From JAHEJB01 sp041748175 (GTDB taxonomy: Bacteria > Bacteroidota > Rhodothermia > Rhodothermales > Rubricoccaceae), in the NCBI GenBank assembly GCA_041748175.1, contig JBGTDU010000151.1:1-39745 (forward strand): DNA of 39,745 bases, in the 5' to 3' direction. This document shows, piece by piece, positions 14,810 to 23,445 of the stretch. Numbering within the stretch: the first letter of the stretch is position 1; each line of letters opens with the position of its first letter. The notes below the pieces were generated by a model. The model did not search any database and was not told the origin of the DNA. It worked only from the letters and a program-made list of their open reading frames with translations. Position numbers and translations under genes: made by a program.

Positions 14810-16797
14810 GACGCAGCCTCCGCGCTTCCCATTATCTCGCCCAACAACCCCTCCGTCTCCTGCTCCAGCGCGAGGATGTCGGCGCGGATCTCTTCGAGCG
14901 TTCGCATGGGCTGGGGCTTGTAGAAGTAGCGGGTGAAGCTAACCTCGTAGCCAATTTTGATGGTGTCGGGCTGGTACCAGGCACCTGCGGCATGGGGCAA
15001 TACCTCGCGCCGGAGGAACGCCTCGATGCCTCCCTCCTCTTGCAGCGGGATCTGCTCGGTGTCGCGGAGATCGGTGTCGGGCTCGTACTCCACCACGGCG
15101 GGCTTGCCGCCGATAGTCGCGGGGAAGAGGCCGCGCAGCGGATCGGCATCGGCGCCCTTCCTGTGGATTTTCTTGATGACGGGCGGGGCGTCGTCGGCGC
15201 GCTCGTGGGCTTCCTTGAGCTTCTTGATCTCCGCAGGCTTGTAGGCGCGCTCGGGATCGATTCCAGCGAGCCGTAGCGGCCGCTCCACCGTCACCTTCCA
15301 GTAGCCAAAAGCCGCGTTGTCGAAGATCTTGCTCTGCTCGGTCTCCTTAAAATCGAGGAAGGTGGTGCAGATTCGCGCGATGTCGGCCTCGCCAAGCTCG
15401 CAGTTCTTCTTGCCCAGGTTTTTGCGCAGCGGCTGGTACCACTGGGTCGCGTCGATGAGCTGCACCTTGCCTTTGCGATGCTCCGGCTCGCGGTTGGTGA
15501 GCACCCAGATGTACGTCGCAATTCCGGTGTTGTAGAACAGATTATGCGGCAGCGCGACGATGGCCTCGAGCCAGTCGTTTTCGATGATCCAGCGGCGGAT
15601 GTTGCTCTCGCCCTGCCCGGCGTCGCCCGTGAACAGCGAGCTGCCGTTGTGGACCTCGGCGATGCGGCTTCCGAGCTTCGTGCCCTGCTTCATTTTGCTG
15701 AGCAGGTTGGCGAGGAAGAGCATTTGCCCGTCGCTCGAACGCGTGACCAGCGAATACTCCGGGTCGCCCGCGTGCTCGATCAGGAAACGGGGGTCGCGCA
15801 TATCCTTCTTGCCGCCCATACGTTCGAGGTCGGTCTTCCAGCTCTTGCCGTAGGGCGGATTCGAGAGCATGAAGTCGAACGCGCGCGACGGGAAGGCGTC
15901 GTTGGCAAGCGTGGAGTGCTCCGGCCCTCCCACGATGTTGTCGGCGGCTTCGCCCTCGCCTTTCAACAGGAGGTCCGCCTTGCAGATGGCGTAGGTCTCG
16001 GCGTTGATCTCCTGGCCATAGAGGTGCGTGGCGACCTGTTTGCCGTGCCCACTAGCAAGGTGTTGCAGAGTCTCCTCGGCCACAGTCAGCATCCCACCCG
16101 TGCCGCAGGCGCCGTCGTACAGCAGGTAGGTGCCGGACTCAATCTCGTCGGCGATGGGCAGGAAGATGAGCCTGGCCATGAGCTTCACGGCGTCGCGCGG
16201 GGTCCAGTGCTCGCCGGCCTCCTCGTTGTTCTCCTCGTTGAACTTGCGGACCAGCTCCTCGAAAATCGATCCCATGCCGTGGTTGTCGAGGCCGGGATGT
16301 TTGATCGTGCCGTCGGAATGCCGGATGGGCTCCGGGCTGAGGTTGATCTCGGTTGAGGTGAGCCGCGCGATAAGCGTTCCCAGCGCATCGGCCTTGGAGA
16401 GCCGCGGGATCTGGTTGCGGAACTCGAAATTCTCGAGGATGTCCTGGACATTGGGCGAGAAGCCGTCCAGGTAGGCTTCGAAATCGGCTTTCAATTGCTG
16501 CCGACTGGCACGCGATTTCAGGTCGCGCATGGTGAACTTCGAGGTGTTGTAGAAGGCTTGCCCCGCAGCTTGCCGGAGCGCCTGATCCTGCTCCACAACG
16601 CCAGCCTCGTCCAGTGTCGTTTTCATTTCGAGGACGGCCTGCTTGCTGTCTTCGAGCACCGCGTCGAGGCGGCGCAGCACCGTCATAGGCAGGATGACGT
16701 CGCGGTACTTGCCGCGGACATAGAGGTCGCGAAGGACGTCGTCCGCGAGACCCCAGATGTAGCCGGTGATCCAGCTGAGTGCGCTTTGGTCGGCCAT
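14806..16797 (-). CDS. hsdM: Type I N6-adenine DNA methyltransferase HsdM
   Basis: 663 residues. The N-terminal HsdM helical domain (LRDLYVRGKYRDVILPMTVLRRLD) is followed by the methylase core. SAM motif I, DGACGTGG, is at 228-235, and catalytic motif IV, NPPY, at 313-316, with the conserved HWTPRDAVKLM just before motif I. A C-terminal extension of about 150 residues (KPQPMRTLEEIRADILALE) is normal for the larger HsdM subfamily. It is the first gene of the minus-strand defence operon, and its stop overlaps the next gene's GTG. It methylates the HsdS target to protect the host. With hsdS broken, the methylation specificity is uncertain. Confidence 0.97.
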   Translation of the reverse strand: MADQSALSWITGYIWGLADDVLRDLYVRGKYRDVILPMTVLRRLDAVLEDSKQAVLEMKTTLDEAGVVEQDQALRQAAGQAFYNTSKFTMRDLKSRASRQQLKADFEAYLDGFSPNVQDILENFEFRNQIPRLSKADALGTLIARLTSTEINLSPEPIRHSDGTIKHPGLDNHGMGSIFEELVRKFNEENNEEAGEHWTPRDAVKLMARLIFLPIADEIESGTYLLYDGACGTGGMLTVAEETLQHLASGHGKQVATHLYGQEINAETYAICKADLLLKGEGEAADNIVGGPEHSTLANDAFPSRAFDFMLSNPPYGKSWKTDLERMGGKKDMRDPRFLIEHAGDPEYSLVTRSSDGQMLFLANLLSKMKQGTKLGSRIAEVHNGSSLFTGDAGQGESNIRRWIIENDWLEAIVALPHNLFYNTGIATYIWVLTNREPEHRKGKVQLIDATQWYQPLRKNLGKKNCELGEADIARICTTFLDFKETEQSKIFDNAAFGYWKVTVERPLRLAGIDPERAYKPAEIKKLKEAHERADDAPPVIKKIHRKGADADPLRGLFPATIGGKPAVVEYEPDTDLRDTEQIPLQEEGGIEAFLRREVLPHAAGAWYQPDTIKIGYEVSFTRYFYKPQPMRTLEEIRADILALEQETEGLLGEIMGSAEAAS

Positions 16798-16822
16798 TCT
16801 CCGCGTGGTAGTTGATTCGCCG

Positions 16823-16828
16823 AGTATA
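16823..16828 (-). promoter_or_regulatory. hsdM: Possible -10 box for the hsdM operon
   Basis: On the minus strand TATACT lies 26 bases before the hsdM ATG, with a GGAGA just before the start codon. No convincing -35 is found at the right distance, so this rests on the -10 match and position alone. Confidence 0.3.
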
Positions 16829-16922
16829 CTCTACGGTCGGCACTTCGGCGTCCGGAGCGCGCAAGGCAACAACAACTTCGCCGTCACGTAGCGCCCCCAA
16901 CTTTCATTAAACCCCCGCTGCG

Positions 16923-17003
16923 ATGTTGACCACCCTGTTCATTGCCGCTCTGGCCTATGCCGGCGGACGCTTTCACCAGTACAAGAAAGGATGGCGCGGG
17001 TAG
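16923..17003 (+). CDS. Possible 26-residue membrane peptide
   Basis: A short frame runs divergent from hsdM. About 14 hydrophobic residues (LTTLFIAALAYAGG) are followed by a basic, aromatic tail (RFHQYKKGWRG). This is the composition of small single-span membrane peptides, and the codons are similar to those of real genes nearby. There is no clear ribosome site and no family match I know. It could equally be chance or the tail of a decayed gene. Its position immediately upstream of the RM operon, on the other strand, is its main interest. Confidence 0.25.
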   Translation: MLTTLFIAALAYAGGRFHQYKKGWRG

Positions 17004-17031
17004 ACGTGCCATTTACCCGATGAGGGATTTG

Positions 17032-17640
17032 GGCCCTTCGCGATTCGGCGGTGGTCGCATGTCTCGTACTCAAGTTGTAGCGACGTTGCATGCAACGTCG
17101 TCGCCCCGGGTGACCGATAATTTCCGTCAGAATTTGTGACGGCTCAATCCGATTACCCGGCATTCCGGCACAGCGGCGATCCGATATTGTGTGCGGTATC
17201 ACCGGGGATAACCAACTATTTCCCGCCAAATCTGTATCGGTGCGAGCTGAAAACCCGGCATACGCACGAAGGTGTAACCCGACGTTGCGTGCAACATCGC
17301 TACGCTTTGTTGATCGGTTGTTGTTTGCTGAACTTCAACCTCCTCTCCTGGTCAGAGCCGGTGTCGGCCCTCCGCGATTCGGCGGTGGTCGTATGTCTCG
17401 TACTCAAGTTGTCGCGACGTGGCAAGCAACGGCGTCGCCCGGGGATAACCGATAATTTCCGTCAGAATCTGTGTCGGCACAATCCGACAACCCGGCATTC
17501 CGGCGCAATTGCGATCCGACGTTGCGTGCAACGTCGCCGCCTGGGTGACCAATCCTTTCCGTCCAAATCTGCGACGGCTCAATCCGATAATCCAACATTC
17601 CGGCGCAGTGGTAACCCGACGTTGCATGCAACGTCGCTAC
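17032..17640. repeat. Array of six ~100-bp units, each with a 20-bp palindrome
   Basis: The perfect palindrome CGACGTTGCATGCAACGTCG occurs at 17081-17100 and 17617-17636. Near-perfect copies are at 17280-17299 and 17517-17536, and degenerate copies at 17182-17201 and 17415-17434. Spacings are 101, 98, 135, 102 and 100 bp. The intervening ~80-bp sequences are homologous to each other (CCGATAATTTCCGTC, CCCGGCATTCCGG). Two larger blocks offset by 334 bp start with the same CGCGATTCGGCGGTGGTCG. The array is non-coding and lies between the defence operon and the DUF305 gene. Such palindromes recall REP or MITE-type elements mobilised by Y1 (REP-associated) transposases. No transposase is nearby. 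The rest of 17004-17814 holds nothing else I can name. Confidence 0.9.
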
Positions 17641-17814
17641 GCCCGGCCATGAATGGATTGGGCACTTTTCAGTTGTTCACGATCCCGGGGTCAGGAGCCC
17701 AATGGTCGTGAGAATCCACAGGCGTTTAACCGAGGGACGCCGATCATTGCCGGTGGAGGCTATTATTTTAGCACACCGCCGCAACCGCAGTTAGCAATTT
17801 TCAGTAGGGTCCGC

Positions 17815-18492
17815 ATGACCACTCCCCGCCTTCGCTGGCTACGAGCCTCCATGATCGTGCTTGCGATCTCGCTCTCCAGCAACCCGATCGACATTCGGGC
17901 GCAAACGCCGACAATACCCTCGGGCACGGATACTACCGATCTGGAAGCTCTCTTTTGGGCCAGGCAGGACAGCGCCCGCAGGCATTTCACCCCGGCCGAC
18001 GTTCACTTTATGAGTGGCATGATCGGGCATCACGCGCAGGCCCTTGTGATGTCGCGCCTAGCACCGATCAACGGAGCGAACCCGACGGTGCAAACCCTCG
18101 CGGCGCGGATCATCAACGCGCAGACGGACGAGATTGCGCTCATGCAGCGGTGGCTACGCGACCGCGAGCAGCCCGTCCCCGAAGTCCACATCGACGGGCT
18201 GAACCTGATGATCCACGGCGGCGGCGATCACGACCACCTGCACATGCCGGGGATGCTCACCGACGCGCAGCTTCACGAACTAGCCGACGCACAGGGCTCT
18301 GAATTCGACAGGCTCTTCCTGGCCTACATGATCCAGCACCACAGCGGTGCCATCACGATGGTCGACGAACTCTTCGCCACCGACGGCGCCGCACTGGACG
18401 AAGCGGCTTTCAAACTCGCGTCGGATATCAATGTCGACCAAATCACGGAGATCGCCCGAATGAAACTGATGCTGAGCCAATTACCCGGATAA
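17815..18492 (+). CDS. Secreted DUF305 protein
   Basis: 225 residues. An N-terminal signal peptide (hydrophobic MIVLAISLSS, cleavage near IRAQ) sends it to the periplasm. Two DUF305 halves are visible, HFMSGMIGHHAQALVMSRLA and FLAYMIQHHSGAITMVDEL. Each carries the HH pair and Met residues thought to bind copper in the CopM-like family. An extra His cluster, GGGDHDHLHMPGM, lies between them. The frame is open upstream, but the ATG at 17815 directly precedes the signal peptide. It leads a plus-strand cluster of envelope genes, so a role in metal handling or surface redox chemistry is plausible. The direct function is unknown. Confidence 0.9.
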   Translation: MTTPRLRWLRASMIVLAISLSSNPIDIRAQTPTIPSGTDTTDLEALFWARQDSARRHFTPADVHFMSGMIGHHAQALVMSRLAPINGANPTVQTLAARIINAQTDEIALMQRWLRDREQPVPEVHIDGLNLMIHGGGDHDHLHMPGMLTDAQLHELADAQGSEFDRLFLAYMIQHHSGAITMVDELFATDGAALDEAAFKLASDINVDQITEIARMKLMLSQLPG

Positions 18493-18637
18493 ACCCGTTG
18501 GAAGATCACGCGACGTGCCGCGACATTTCCCAACCAAACATGAAAGCTCAAGCGGCTTCCGACCCACTCAATCCACCACCCCTAACCTCTCCTCTCCAGG
18601 AAAGGAGCTTCGACCCCTTCCCATCAACGGCAACCCG

Positions 18638-20593
18638 ATGACTCGCAACTCTTCCCTACGCTACGCTCTCCCGCTCCTGTTCGTCCCGGGCCTGGTCGCA
18701 TCCCCTGCGCTGGCTCAGCACGCGAACCCAATGGCGTCGTCATCCGACCCGCGCATTGGGTTGGAGGCAGGGCTCTTCGACGCCGAACAGGCCACATGGA
18801 ACCTCCGCGTTTCCTCCTCCACTCCGCCGCCTGAGGCTTTCGTCGGCGTCACCAACTCCGACCTCGCCTTCACAGGCAACTACGCGATCCAGGGCAATTA
18901 CAACGGCGTGATTGTCTGGGATATCTCGAACCCGCGCGCGCCCAGCCTCGTGACGGAATACGTCTGTCCGGCTTCCCAAAGCGATGTGTCCGTCTACCGG
19001 AACCTGATGTTTGTATCCGGCGAAGGCCGTGGAGGGCGTCTTGACTGCGGCACCGAGGGCGTCGAGGATGCGGTCAGCCTTGATCGCCTCCGGGGAATCC
19101 GGATCTTCGACATCAGCGACATCCGCAACCCCGAGTATGTCGGGAATGTGCAGACGTGCCGCGGCTCGCACACGCACTCCGTGCTAAAAGACCCCAACGA
19201 CGACGAGAACGTGTATGTCTATATCTCCGGCTCGGCCCCGGTTCGTCCAGAGGAGGAACTATCGGGTTGCTCCTCTGCCGCGCCCGACGAAGATCCAAAC
19301 TCGGCGCTGTTCCGCATCGAGGTCATCAAGGTTCCTCTCGCCCATCCTGAGCGCGCCGCCATCGTGAGTTCGCCACGGATTTTCGACGATCTCGTCGCGC
19401 CGCCCGAGCACGGCATGGCTCCAGCAGACATCGCGGAAATGGAGGAGGCACGCGAACGCGGGGCGTTTATCGCGTACATCTTCGGCCAGGACCGCGTCCT
19501 GCCGAGCCGCATGACGCGACCGATGCTCGATGAGATCGTAGCGGAGCGAGGCGGCGAAGGCGAACCCACGGCCGCCGATAGCACGACACTCCGTGAACGC
19601 CTGCCGGAAATCATTGAGGCGAGATTCCCGCGCCGTGCCGAAGAAGACGACGACGGCCCACAGCCCGGCCCGACGCAGTGCCACGACATCACGCTCTATC
19701 CGGAGATTGGCCGGGCGGGCGGTGCGTGCGAAGGCTACGGCCTCCTGCTCGATATCACCAACCCCGAGCAGCCCACGCGCATGGACGCCGTGGCCGACTC
19801 GAACTTCGCCTACTGGCACTCCGCCACGTTCAACAACGACGGCACCAAGGTCCTCTTCAGCGACGAGTGGGGCGGCGGCGGCGGCGCGAAATGCCGCGAT
19901 TCCGACCCGCGCGAGTGGGGCGCGGACGCCATCTTTACCATCGACGATGGCGAAATGGAGTTCCAGAGCTACTACAAACTCCCGGCTCCTCAAACACCTC
20001 AGGAGAACTGCGTAGCCCACAACGGCTCGCTGATCCCGATTCCAGGACGCGATGTGATGGTGCAGTCGTGGTACCAGGGCGGCATCTCCGTCTTCGACTG
20101 GACCGACGCGGCGCATCCCATGGAGATCGCCTTTCACGACCGTGGCCCCGTGGACGCGGCGGAGATGGCCTCCGGCGGAAGCTGGTCAGTGTACTGGTAC
20201 AACGGCGCGATGGTCAGTTCGGAGATCTCCCGCGGGCTCGACATTTTCGAACTGATGCCAAGCGATTATATCTCCGAAAACGAGATCGCCGCGGCCAGGT
20301 CCGTCCAACTCGACTACCTCAATGCCCAGGGCCAGCCGAAATTTGTATGGCCGCCGTCCTTCTCCTTGGCCCGCGCCTATGCCGACCAGTTGGAGCGCAT
20401 GGGTGCCCCTGCAGGTCAACTTGCCCCATTGCGTACTTCGCTGACTGACGCCGAAGCTGCCTCTGGTGCTGAGCGGAATTCGATGCTCACAATCCTTGCT
20501 GGTGGTATCGAATTGCAGGCCGGCGATATACCGGAGCCCTTCAAGAGTAAGGTTGATGCCCTACTCGACGTGCTTTATGCGTTGGCAGAATAA
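18638..20593 (+). CDS. Secreted LVIVD-repeat beta-propeller-like protein
   Basis: 651 residues with a signal peptide (LLFVPGLVASPALA). Repeated motifs of the LVIVD type are spaced through the protein: GVIVWDISNPRAPSLV, GIRIFDISDIRNPEYVG, GLLLDITNPEQPTRM, ISVFDWTDAAHPMEI. Between them are HTHSVL, YWHSATF and VAHNGSLIPI blade segments, so a propeller fold is likely. A helical insert (about 220-340) and a helical C-terminal domain (from about 560, FSLARAYADQLERM) are added. Several Cys residues suggest disulphides in the periplasm or outside. The ATG at 18638 directly precedes the signal peptide. It follows the DUF305 gene by 145 bp in the same direction. No enzymatic function is known for the family. 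Confidence 0.9.
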   Translation: MTRNSSLRYALPLLFVPGLVASPALAQHANPMASSSDPRIGLEAGLFDAEQATWNLRVSSSTPPPEAFVGVTNSDLAFTGNYAIQGNYNGVIVWDISNPRAPSLVTEYVCPASQSDVSVYRNLMFVSGEGRGGRLDCGTEGVEDAVSLDRLRGIRIFDISDIRNPEYVGNVQTCRGSHTHSVLKDPNDDENVYVYISGSAPVRPEEELSGCSSAAPDEDPNSALFRIEVIKVPLAHPERAAIVSSPRIFDDLVAPPEHGMAPADIAEMEEARERGAFIAYIFGQDRVLPSRMTRPMLDEIVAERGGEGEPTAADSTTLRERLPEIIEARFPRRAEEDDDGPQPGPTQCHDITLYPEIGRAGGACEGYGLLLDITNPEQPTRMDAVADSNFAYWHSATFNNDGTKVLFSDEWGGGGGAKCRDSDPREWGADAIFTIDDGEMEFQSYYKLPAPQTPQENCVAHNGSLIPIPGRDVMVQSWYQGGISVFDWTDAAHPMEIAFHDRGPVDAAEMASGGSWSVYWYNGAMVSSEISRGLDIFELMPSDYISENEIAAARSVQLDYLNAQGQPKFVWPPSFSLARAYADQLERMGAPAGQLAPLRTSLTDAEAASGAERNSMLTILAGGIELQAGDIPEPFKSKVDALLDVLYALAE

Positions 20594-20639
20594 GGCCCAG
20601 CCACGCCGGAAAGGTGCAGATGCTGGCCGGGGCTTTTTT
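20594..20639 (+). terminator. Possible terminator after the LVIVD gene
   Basis: GCCC and GCC on the left (20595-20602) pair imperfectly with GGC and GGGGC on the right (20625-20633), followed by six T (20634-20639). The stem has an internal loop, so it is only a moderate candidate. Confidence 0.4.
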
Positions 20640-20741
20640 GATTTCGCGGACATTGAGCCCGAAATACAGATGTTACCGTTCCGTGCTGGACCCCGGGGGA
20701 AAATGAGACGAGACTGCGCATTCCTAAACCGGGCCGCTCTC

Positions 20742-21662
20742 ATGCGCTTTTTATCGCTTTTATTGCTTGTCTTTTTCCTGGGCTGCGTCGATACCGAGTT
20801 CGTCGACGACAACTTCTCCCCTGTTCCGGCTCGCGTGGAGATCGAGGCCCCTGTCCCGGCGCTTGAGGTTGGCGGGACCACGCAGATCACTGCGCGCTAC
20901 TTCGACGAATCTGGCCAGATCACTCCTTCGGCGACGTTCGCGTTCAGCGTTTCCAATCCAGCGATCGCGAGTGTGGGGACGGACGGCCTGGTGACAGCCC
21001 TTTCGCCCGGATCCGTGGAAATTCGGGCTTCGAGCGATGGTACCCAGAGCAATGCGCTCGCGCTCGTCGTCGTGGCGGATGCAACGGAGCCGGCACAAAT
21101 TGTTGTCGCGCCCTCGTCCGTTGAGCTCCAGCCTGGGCAGGATCTGGCTTTCAATGCAACGGTGTCAAATGTGAACGGCGAGCCACTCTCCGGCGTCGCC
21201 GTGACGTGGTCGTCAAATCGTCCGGATGTGGCGACCGTCGATGCCGACGGGCGTGTAGTGGCTGTTGAGAGTGGCACGGCATTGATCACGGCGTCGGCAG
21301 GGAGCGTTTCGAGTATGCCCGCGACGGTCGTAGTCCCTGGCCAGAGCAGGCAAGGGACGTTCTCGGCGGCCCCGGGTTCGGGCTACAACGTACAAGGGAC
21401 GACCACGCTGACGCGCCAACAAAACGGAACCCTGAATCTCATGCTGGAGAGCGACTTCGTCACGGATCTGGGCCCATCTATGGCCGTGTATCTCTCAAAC
21501 ACGCCCGGTGTCAACGGGATGAGCTTACGTGTCGGAGGGCTCCTCGAAGCCACGGGCCCGGTTTCGTTCACCGTGCCCAACGTTACGCTCGACCAGTACG
21601 ATTACGTCGTGATCCAGTGCGTGCCGTTCAATGTCACGTTTGGCTCGGCCGTCCTGATCTGA
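20742..21662 (+). CDS. Lipoprotein with Ig-like (Big_2) repeats and a DM13 domain
   Basis: 306 residues. A lipoprotein signal (MRFLSLLLLVFFLGC, lipobox Cys15) anchors it to a membrane. Two bacterial Ig-like Big_2 domains follow (about 35-115 and 120-200), with the typical SNPAIASVGTDGLVTALSPG and SNRPDVATVDADGRVVAVESG strands. The C-terminal ~100 residues are a DM13 domain: QGTFSAAPGSGYNVQG, LMLESDFVTDLGPSMAVYLSN, VVIQCVPFNVTFGSAVL, with its conserved Cys. DM13 is proposed to act in electron transfer or as a redox sensor. An in-frame ATG at 20703 is a weaker start because it would bury the signal peptide. It is followed after 3 bp by an outer-membrane barrel gene, so the two probably work together. 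Confidence 0.9.
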   Translation: MRFLSLLLLVFFLGCVDTEFVDDNFSPVPARVEIEAPVPALEVGGTTQITARYFDESGQITPSATFAFSVSNPAIASVGTDGLVTALSPGSVEIRASSDGTQSNALALVVVADATEPAQIVVAPSSVELQPGQDLAFNATVSNVNGEPLSGVAVTWSSNRPDVATVDADGRVVAVESGTALITASAGSVSSMPATVVVPGQSRQGTFSAAPGSGYNVQGTTTLTRQQNGTLNLMLESDFVTDLGPSMAVYLSNTPGVNGMSLRVGGLLEATGPVSFTVPNVTLDQYDYVVIQCVPFNVTFGSAVLI

Positions 21663-21665
21663 CCG

Positions 21666-22535
21666 ATGAAGCTGATAGGCGCGTCAACATCTTCGGTCTT
21701 GCTGCTCGGCCTGGCGCTGAGTCTACTTGTCGGTTCGAAAGCTTCGGCACAGGCGTGGACGCAGCCGCGAGGCGATGTTTACGCCCGCTTCGGGTTTCAA
21801 TTCACGCGTGCCGATAACTTCTACGATCCCGGCGGCGCGCGCATCCCGATCACGACCGTCGGCGACCACGTGGTCAGTCTCTACGGAGAGTACGGACTCA
21901 CGGCGGCGTTGACGGCGGTTGCTTATCTGCCGGTGTTCGAGCGCATCACGCTCAACCGGGTTGTCTCGCAACCGAGCGGGACCGTCCTTGTTGAGGGCGA
22001 CGCCGCCAACGGGATTGCAGATGCCACCGTGGGCCTTCGGTATGGGCTCCTTCGGGGTGGACAGATCGTGGCGACGGCGGGCCTGAGTCTCGGCCTGCCC
22101 CTCGGCAGCGCCAGCCAGGAGAATGGGCTCGTCACCGGAGACGGCGAGTTTAACCAGCATGTGATCGTGGCGCTGGGCTATTCGTTGCATCCGGCACCGG
22201 CGTTCGTGCAGGCGTCGTTGGGCTTCAACCACCGCACGGAGGGGTTTGCGGACGAGATCACCTACAGTCTGGAGGGCGGCTACACCCTGGCCGAACGGGT
22301 GGGCCTCATCGTTCGGGCGCGCGGCGTAGAATCGCTGGATAATGGTGCCGATGGCTCGCTCGGCGGGCCGGTGGGGCTCTATGCTAATGACGTGCGCTAC
22401 CTCTCCGTGGGCGGCGAAGTTGCTTACACGCTGCCGTCGGGGCTGGGCGTGGCGCTGGCCACCGAGACGGGAGTCTTCGGCCAGAATGTGTTGTCGGCAC
22501 CCGTCTTCTCGGTCGGTGTATTCCTGAAGCGATGA
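21666..22535 (+). CDS. Outer-membrane beta-barrel protein
   Basis: 289 residues with a signal peptide (VLLLGLALSLLVGSKASAQA). Alternating amphipathic strands of 8-12 residues run throughout (GDVYARFGFQFT, VSLYGEYGLTAALTAVAYLP, IVATAGLSLGLPLG, HVIVALGYSLH). The last strand, SAPVFSVGVFLKR, ends close to the typical aromatic or positive barrel terminus. The pattern is that of the 12-16-strand barrels often labelled transporter or phenol-degradation MetA-like. It starts 3 bp after the DM13 lipoprotein stop, so the two are co-translated. Substrate is unknown. Confidence 0.85.
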   Translation: MKLIGASTSSVLLLGLALSLLVGSKASAQAWTQPRGDVYARFGFQFTRADNFYDPGGARIPITTVGDHVVSLYGEYGLTAALTAVAYLPVFERITLNRVVSQPSGTVLVEGDAANGIADATVGLRYGLLRGGQIVATAGLSLGLPLGSASQENGLVTGDGEFNQHVIVALGYSLHPAPAFVQASLGFNHRTEGFADEITYSLEGGYTLAERVGLIVRARGVESLDNGADGSLGGPVGLYANDVRYLSVGGEVAYTLPSGLGVALATETGVFGQNVLSAPVFSVGVFLKR

Positions 22536-22811
22536 CGGATCGCCGATGTCGGCTCCAGCCTGGGACGATGGGCGCATCAACCGCGATAGTGCTTGCTCCG
22601 GCACCGCTCTACGAGTCGATCGAGCGGTTCGACATTGAGAGGCGGCGCGCGGCAAACAGGCAACTTTTTGAGGAATCCAGATGTGTCGCTCCACAGAATC
22701 CTGCGATCTCCCGATCGCCGTCATCAGACAGTTGGGCCGAGGGCAGACCTGGCCCTAGTAAGCCGACGGCGAATACGCTGCACCGTCAGTGCATCCGGTG
22801 CCGCCATTCCT

Positions 22812-23423
22812 CTACGATCCATACTTCACCGAGCACCCGTAGGGTTGTGTAGCAGCAGGTGACGCGGTCCCGCCCGCCATCGCAGCATCAAGCGCAGCCG
22901 AAACATAGTTCGTTGCGCCTGAAAGCGTTGCCGGACTCGGAGATGGCCTGTCGTCGATCGCGCCGTTGTAGACAATCTCGCCTGCCGGGCTGATGACGAA
23001 CATGTGCGGCGTCGTGCGCGCGCCATAGGCGTGGCCCACCGTTCCGTCAGGGTCCATGAGCACGGCTGTCTGATGTCCGCCGTGCTCCGTCGTTCGCTCG
23101 TTCATCTCCTCATTGGAGAAGTGGCCTTGCTGGCCGGGCGCGGAGGAAACGATAGAGAGCCAGACGACGCCCTCACCCGTGTACTGCTCTTGCAGGGCCT
23201 GCATATTGTCACCATTGTAATGCTTGCGGACGAACGGGCAGTCGTAGTTGAGCCACTCAAGCACGACCCACTGCCCCTCGTAATCGGAGAGCGTGTGTTG
23301 CTGGTTGTAGGTATCTGTAAGCGTGAAGTCCGGGGCGTCGGCTGCCGTTTGGATGACCGCGCCGGGCAGCGTAGCCGCGACGAGAGCGAGGCCGCAGAGA
23401 GCCGGCGATAGAGAGCTTTTCAT
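22812..23423 (-). CDS. Periplasmic redoxin (AhpC/TSA-like) with single active-site Cys
   Basis: 203 residues. A signal peptide (LCGLALVAATLPGAV) precedes a thioredoxin fold of the redoxin type. ADAPDFTLTDTYNQQHTLSDYEGQWVVLEWLNYDCPFVRKHY holds the peroxidatic-like Cys in a DCPFV context instead of a CxxC. YGARTTPHMFVISPAGEIVYNGAIDD is the cis-Pro and C-terminal strand. A conserved C-terminal QPYGCSVKY supplies a second Cys. This arrangement is common in proteins annotated as thioredoxin family or redoxin. It lies 22 bp downstream of dsbD in the same operon, so DsbD probably keeps it reduced. Its own target is unknown. Confidence 0.93.
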   Translation of the reverse strand: MKSSLSPALCGLALVAATLPGAVIQTAADAPDFTLTDTYNQQHTLSDYEGQWVVLEWLNYDCPFVRKHYNGDNMQALQEQYTGEGVVWLSIVSSAPGQQGHFSNEEMNERTTEHGGHQTAVLMDPDGTVGHAYGARTTPHMFVISPAGEIVYNGAIDDRPSPSPATLSGATNYVSAALDAAMAGGTASPAATQPYGCSVKYGS

Positions 23424-23445
23424 GGTTCAGGGAAGGCTTGGTTGA

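Noticed and set aside
17032..17640. Regularly spaced palindromes resembling a CRISPR array
   Set aside because: The ~80-bp intervals are homologous to one another, the spacing is too long, and there are no cas genes.
19259..20137. 292-codon minus-strand frame opposite the LVIVD gene
   Set aside because: Antisense shadow of a clearly coding frame.
21723..22724. 333-codon minus-strand frame opposite the outer-membrane barrel gene
   Set aside because: It is antisense to a gene with a signal peptide and barrel pattern; its composition (Arg/His/Gln-rich, no motifs) is that of a shadow.
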